Virus record (IMG/VR): IMGVR_UViG_3300009320_000004
Coordinates: 1-64,000 of that record
Origin: a virus
Reading direction: 5' to 3' (one strand)
Length of the DNA stretch: 64,000 nucleotides
The notes beneath the pieces were generated by a model. That model searched no databases. It was not told the DNA's origin and saw only the letters and a list, made by a program, of their open reading frames with translations. The position numbers were made by a program, and so were the translations under genes. Below are positions 60,865 through 64,000 of this stretch, in pieces. Positions within the stretch are counted from its first letter, which is position 1. Every line of letters starts with the position of its first letter.

Positions 60865-61295
60865 GAATCGTCGAGTACACCCTCGACACCCCCGAGTTCG
60901 GCATCGTGCTGTTGGGTCGGCCCCTCCCTGTCGCGGGCGACTCGTGGGGATGCCTCGCGCCGCTTCGAGGGACCGCGTGGGAGAGCCTCTTCCCGACTGT
61001 GACCGGGGAGAACCTGTCCAACGCCATCCACGGCCACGCCAAGCCCCTGATGGAGTCCATCGGGCCGGACCCCCGCAGCCTGATGAGGCTCGTCCCAGAA
61101 CCTCGACTGTGCGCGGACATCAAGACCTGCGTGATGCGGGCAGAGAAGAAATGCCACCCCTGCAAGAAAGTCCCGGACTGTTATCTGGCTCCGGGGCTGG
61201 ATATGGACGCTCAGGCCGCCGCCAGCGTGGTTGTGCTGGCGTGGAGGGAAGGGCGGTATATTGTAATCGTAGAAGGGGATGAGTTCAGCCTCTAA
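60861..61295 (+). CDS. Cysteine-rich hypothetical protein
   Basis: This 144-residue protein starts at GTG 60861, overlapping the previous stop (GTGA), with AAGGA upstream. It has two alpha/beta-looking halves; the second contains a cluster of five cysteines (LCADIKTCVMRAEKKCHPCK, then VPDCYL) that could bind zinc or an iron-sulphur cluster. The C-terminus is beta-like (GRYIVIVEGDEFSL). No family is recognised. It stands between the primase-like protein and the polymerase and may be a replisome accessory protein. Confidence 0.5.
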   Translation: MRIVEYTLDTPEFGIVLLGRPLPVAGDSWGCLAPLRGTAWESLFPTVTGENLSNAIHGHAKPLMESIGPDPRSLMRLVPEPRLCADIKTCVMRAEKKCHPCKKVPDCYLAPGLDMDAQAAASVVVLAWREGRYIVIVEGDEFSL

Positions 61296-61339
61296 TTCGG
61301 GTAGGAGGACTGTGAGACACCCCACACCACGGAGATGAG

Positions 61340-64000
61340 ATGGCAGGCGATGACTGGGATGCCCAGATTCCTGAAGCGTTCGAGGTGACAGACCACTACC
61401 AGAACCCCGGTGTCAAGCATCGGGACTGGATGGACGAAAAGGTGTTCACCCTTGCCACGGTGGACAATCTCACGGCCCTCATCGACACCTGCATCGCGGC
61501 TGACCGATTCTCCCTCGACTTGGAAACGTCGGGCCTCGACAACCGGGTGCTGTGCTTCGACGATGGCACCCGGCGGACCGTGGACCAGATTGCGGGGGTC
61601 TGCCTGTCCCCGGACGGTGTGAACGGCTACTACGTTCCGCTCCGGCACGTCCGGGTGAGCGAGACTGGTGGTCGGACTCCCCTCGAATGCAATATCCCCA
61701 TGGCCCTCTTCGACAAGGAGTTCCGACGGCTTATTGCTGCCGTCGATGCGGGCGAGACGGTCGCCATCTTCCACAACGGAAAGTTCGACCAAGAGTTCCT
61801 TCAGTTCCCCGGCGGAAAGCCCTACGGCGAGTGGGACAAGCCGAGCCACTGGGAGGACACCCTCATCCTCGCCTACCTCCGCAACTCCCGTGAACGGGAC
61901 AAGAGGCTCAAGTCGCTGTCCAAGGTGGAGCTGGGAATCGACCAAGTGGAGCTGGTCGAGCTGTTCCCGGAGGACACGCCGAAGGATAAGCTCGACTTCT
62001 CGACCCTCGACCCGACCGACCAAGGCGTCCTCTGGTACGGCGGGGGCGACGGTATCTGTACGTGGCTGCTCTACGACGTGCTGGCCCCGCCGGTCCTCAA
62101 CAACGACACCGACGGGCGCAACCAGAAAATCGTCTACCAGATTGAGAAGGGATGCGTTGCCGCGACCCGGTGGATGGAGCGAAACCAGATTCACGTTGAC
62201 ATCGGGAAGGTCCGTGAACTGGTCAATCTCGGCCAGCAGGAATGGTTCGACTCCATCGTGGAGGTCTACCGGGCGGCCAGCGAACTCCTTGGCCGGAACG
62301 TGATGCCCGGCAAGTACAAGGCACTCACCAAAAAGTTCGACGCCACCGACCCCCACAGTCTTCTGCCGGTGCAGCTCAAGCGGGCAGAGGCGAGAGGCAA
62401 GGCGGAGTACCCGGACCCGCCGGGAAAAATCAAGGACGACAACCGGAACAAGACCTTCCCGCTCATCTACGACGTGAACGCCCCGAAGCAACTGGGGCAG
62501 ATGTTCGACGAGATGGGTGTGCCGGGTCTGCGCCTGACGGAGAAGAGTGGCCAAATCAAGACCTCGAAGGACGAAATCGAGCGCGTCATCGAGGAGGCGG
62601 GCAAGAAGTTCCCGTTCATGGGCCTCATCAAGCGGTTCAGGGAAGTCAGCAAGGCGTTGTCCGGCTACCTCAACCCGATGCTCCTCGCGTGCGACCCCGA
62701 CAACCACACGATGCGAATCAACTTCAACGGCCACAAGGTCGATACGGGCCGGTTCTCCACCCCGGCCAAGGACAAGAACCGGGGCCACCTTCAGGGCTGG
62801 CCGCAGGTCAACCTGCAATCCATCCCGGCCACCTACGACCCGAACCGCCCGGAGTGTATGACCCGACTGCGGGAGTGCATCACGGCCCGCAAGAAGGGTG
62901 CGTACATCGTGGCCATCGACTACGCGGGCGTCGAGCTTCGCCTCGTTACCAACCTGTCCTACGAGCCGCTGTGGCTGGCGGAATTCTTCCACTGCGCCGA
63001 ATGCGACCGGACCTTCGAGAAGGGTGACGGTGAAGGGACGCCGATGCCCCCTCCGGCCCGCTGCCCCAACTGCGGCTCCGACAAGATTGGCGACCTTCAC
63101 ACCCTGACCGCTCTGTCCCTGTTCGGGGATGACGCCATGTCCAAGGACAACTGGAAGGCGCTCCGGGGCGATGCCAAGGCCACTAACTTCCTCCTGTGCT
63201 ACGGCGGAGGTGGGGCCGCTGTATCCCGCAGGACCGGCGTGGACAAGAACGAGGGCTGGCGCATAAAAAACGCCTTCGACCGGACCTATCTGGGCCTCAA
63301 ACGCTGGTGGCACACCCAGCACACCTTCGCCAAGCAGCACGGGTTCGTGCGGACGGCCATGGGCCGCAAGTATCCGGTGCCGGACATCAACAACCAAGAT
63401 GGCGGCTTCCGGTCCAAGGCCGAGCGCAACTCCGTGAACGGCCCGATTCAAGGGACCAGCGCCGACATCACCAAGACCGCCATGGTCCTCGTCTACAAGC
63501 TCTGCAAGAAGCGTGGCTGGCTCGACAAGGTGATGATGATTATCACCATGCACGATGAGCTGGTCTTCGAGATGGACGGCGACGTGATGCAGGAAGCCAT
63601 CAAGGCCATCATCCCGGTCATGACCCGCAACCCCTACGTCCTCAACCGCAAGTGGCCCATCCCGCTCACCTGTGACGTGGAAATCGGCCACGACTGGACG
63701 GTGCCGTGGGACTTGAACTCCATGCACTTCGGAGAGGTCAAGTTCATCGGGAACAAGAAAATCAAGGGCGCGAAGAAGACCCCCGACGGCCACCGCTGGG
63801 AAGACCTGCAATGCTACCCGGACGAGCTGGTGCCGTGGTTCGGGGAGGAGGAAGCCGCTTCAGCCGATGCCAGTCTTGCCTCGACCATGAACAGGGTGGG
63901 CGGGGAAGACGATGACCAGCCCCCGCCGAGCGCCCCTTCCGGTCCAGCCGAACCCGCACCGGAGACAGCCGCGACGGGCGCACAAGTGGCAGAGGAAATC
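61340..64000 (+). CDS. polA-like: DNA polymerase I family, with 3-prime-5-prime exonuclease (3-prime end missing)
   Basis: 887 codons are visible from ATG 61340 (after GGAG); the frame is open at the window end. The exonuclease has DxE (Asp60, Glu62), Asn146/Asp150 and Tyr233/Asp237. Polymerase motif A is VAIDYAGVELR (Asp527), motif B is RGDAKATNFLLCYG (Arg609, Lys613, Phe617, Tyr621) and motif C is HDE (738-740). No 5-prime-nuclease domain is present. Phe at the O-helix position equal to E. coli 762 is, by reported association, common in lytic phages. A zinc-ribbon-like CxxC...CxxC insert (Cys552, 555, 575, 578) lies between motifs A and B. The C-terminus is a proline/alanine/glutamate-rich tail. 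Confidence 0.95.
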   Translation, partial: MAGDDWDAQIPEAFEVTDHYQNPGVKHRDWMDEKVFTLATVDNLTALIDTCIAADRFSLDLETSGLDNRVLCFDDGTRRTVDQIAGVCLSPDGVNGYYVPLRHVRVSETGGRTPLECNIPMALFDKEFRRLIAAVDAGETVAIFHNGKFDQEFLQFPGGKPYGEWDKPSHWEDTLILAYLRNSRERDKRLKSLSKVELGIDQVELVELFPEDTPKDKLDFSTLDPTDQGVLWYGGGDGICTWLLYDVLAPPVLNNDTDGRNQKIVYQIEKGCVAATRWMERNQIHVDIGKVRELVNLGQQEWFDSIVEVYRAASELLGRNVMPGKYKALTKKFDATDPHSLLPVQLKRAEARGKAEYPDPPGKIKDDNRNKTFPLIYDVNAPKQLGQMFDEMGVPGLRLTEKSGQIKTSKDEIERVIEEAGKKFPFMGLIKRFREVSKALSGYLNPMLLACDPDNHTMRINFNGHKVDTGRFSTPAKDKNRGHLQGWPQVNLQSIPATYDPNRPECMTRLRECITARKKGAYIVAIDYAGVELRLVTNLSYEPLWLAEFFHCAECDRTFEKGDGEGTPMPPPARCPNCGSDKIGDLHTLTALSLFGDDAMSKDNWKALRGDAKATNFLLCYGGGGAAVSRRTGVDKNEGWRIKNAFDRTYLGLKRWWHTQHTFAKQHGFVRTAMGRKYPVPDINNQDGGFRSKAERNSVNGPIQGTSADITKTAMVLVYKLCKKRGWLDKVMMIITMHDELVFEMDGDVMQEAIKAIIPVMTRNPYVLNRKWPIPLTCDVEIGHDWTVPWDLNSMHFGEVKFIGNKKIKGAKKTPDGHRWEDLQCYPDELVPWFGEEEAASADASLASTMNRVGGEDDDQPPPSAPSGPAEPAPETAATGAQVAEEI

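Overview
The window is a 64 kb piece of a tailed-phage genome, probably a myovirus. It has dense, end-overlapping genes, a P2-like baseplate order (gp25-like wedge, gpJ-like protein, gpI-position protein, then fibres), and a phage replication block with a Pol I-family polymerase, a DnaB-like helicase and a CHC2 zinc-finger primase-like protein. By eye the G+C is about 60-63 percent. The host cannot be read from the sequence. One lipobox gene would use signal peptidase II, and nothing argues for lysogeny: no integrase, repressor or attachment site is visible.

Layout. Positions 1-8.2 kb (+) hold the baseplate. Positions 8.3-40.0 kb (+) hold very long virion genes, mostly fibre, spike or tail-tip proteins of 646, 2084, 224, 1203, 1242, 1823, 276 and 2107 residues. 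They are interrupted by one divergent Cys-rich lipoprotein gene at 31.0-31.8 kb. Positions 40.0-41.4 kb hold small genes: a zinc-ribbon protein, a SAP-like protein and a secreted/membrane protein. Positions 41.45-44.8 kb (-) are an accessory block: a zinc-finger protein, a LAGLIDADG nuclease, a C5 methyltransferase overlapped in another frame by a second plausible gene, and small membrane and zinc proteins. Positions 44.97-46.3 kb (+) hold a WGR-domain protein and a basic coiled-coil protein. Positions 46.3-52.5 kb (-) hold a large unknown protein and a UvrD-like helicase with an intein. Positions 52.6-64 kb (+) are the replication block: a peptidoglycan-binding-like protein, an SF2 helicase with an intein inside its Walker A motif, a zinc-finger protein in the usual loader position, the DnaB-like helicase, two small proteins, the primase-like protein, a Cys-rich protein and the start of the polymerase.

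Two themes stand out. First, the window is crowded with selfish nucleases of different folds: free-standing GIY-YIG, PD-(D/E)XK-like, HNH and LAGLIDADG genes, plus two inteins, each set precisely at gene junctions or in the catalytic motifs of essential genes and most of them more AT-rich than their surroundings. Second, a short element beginning GGGGGCTTAGAG, always followed by a small hairpin, lies upstream of four accessory transcription units. Two copies 13 kb apart are identical over 32 bp, so the lipoprotein and the WGR protein appear to be controlled together. The least expected items are the dual-coding methyltransferase locus, the shared promoter/leader element, the zinc ribbon inserted in the polymerase palm/fingers, and the GIY-YIG gene whose first residues copy the start of the gene it sits against.
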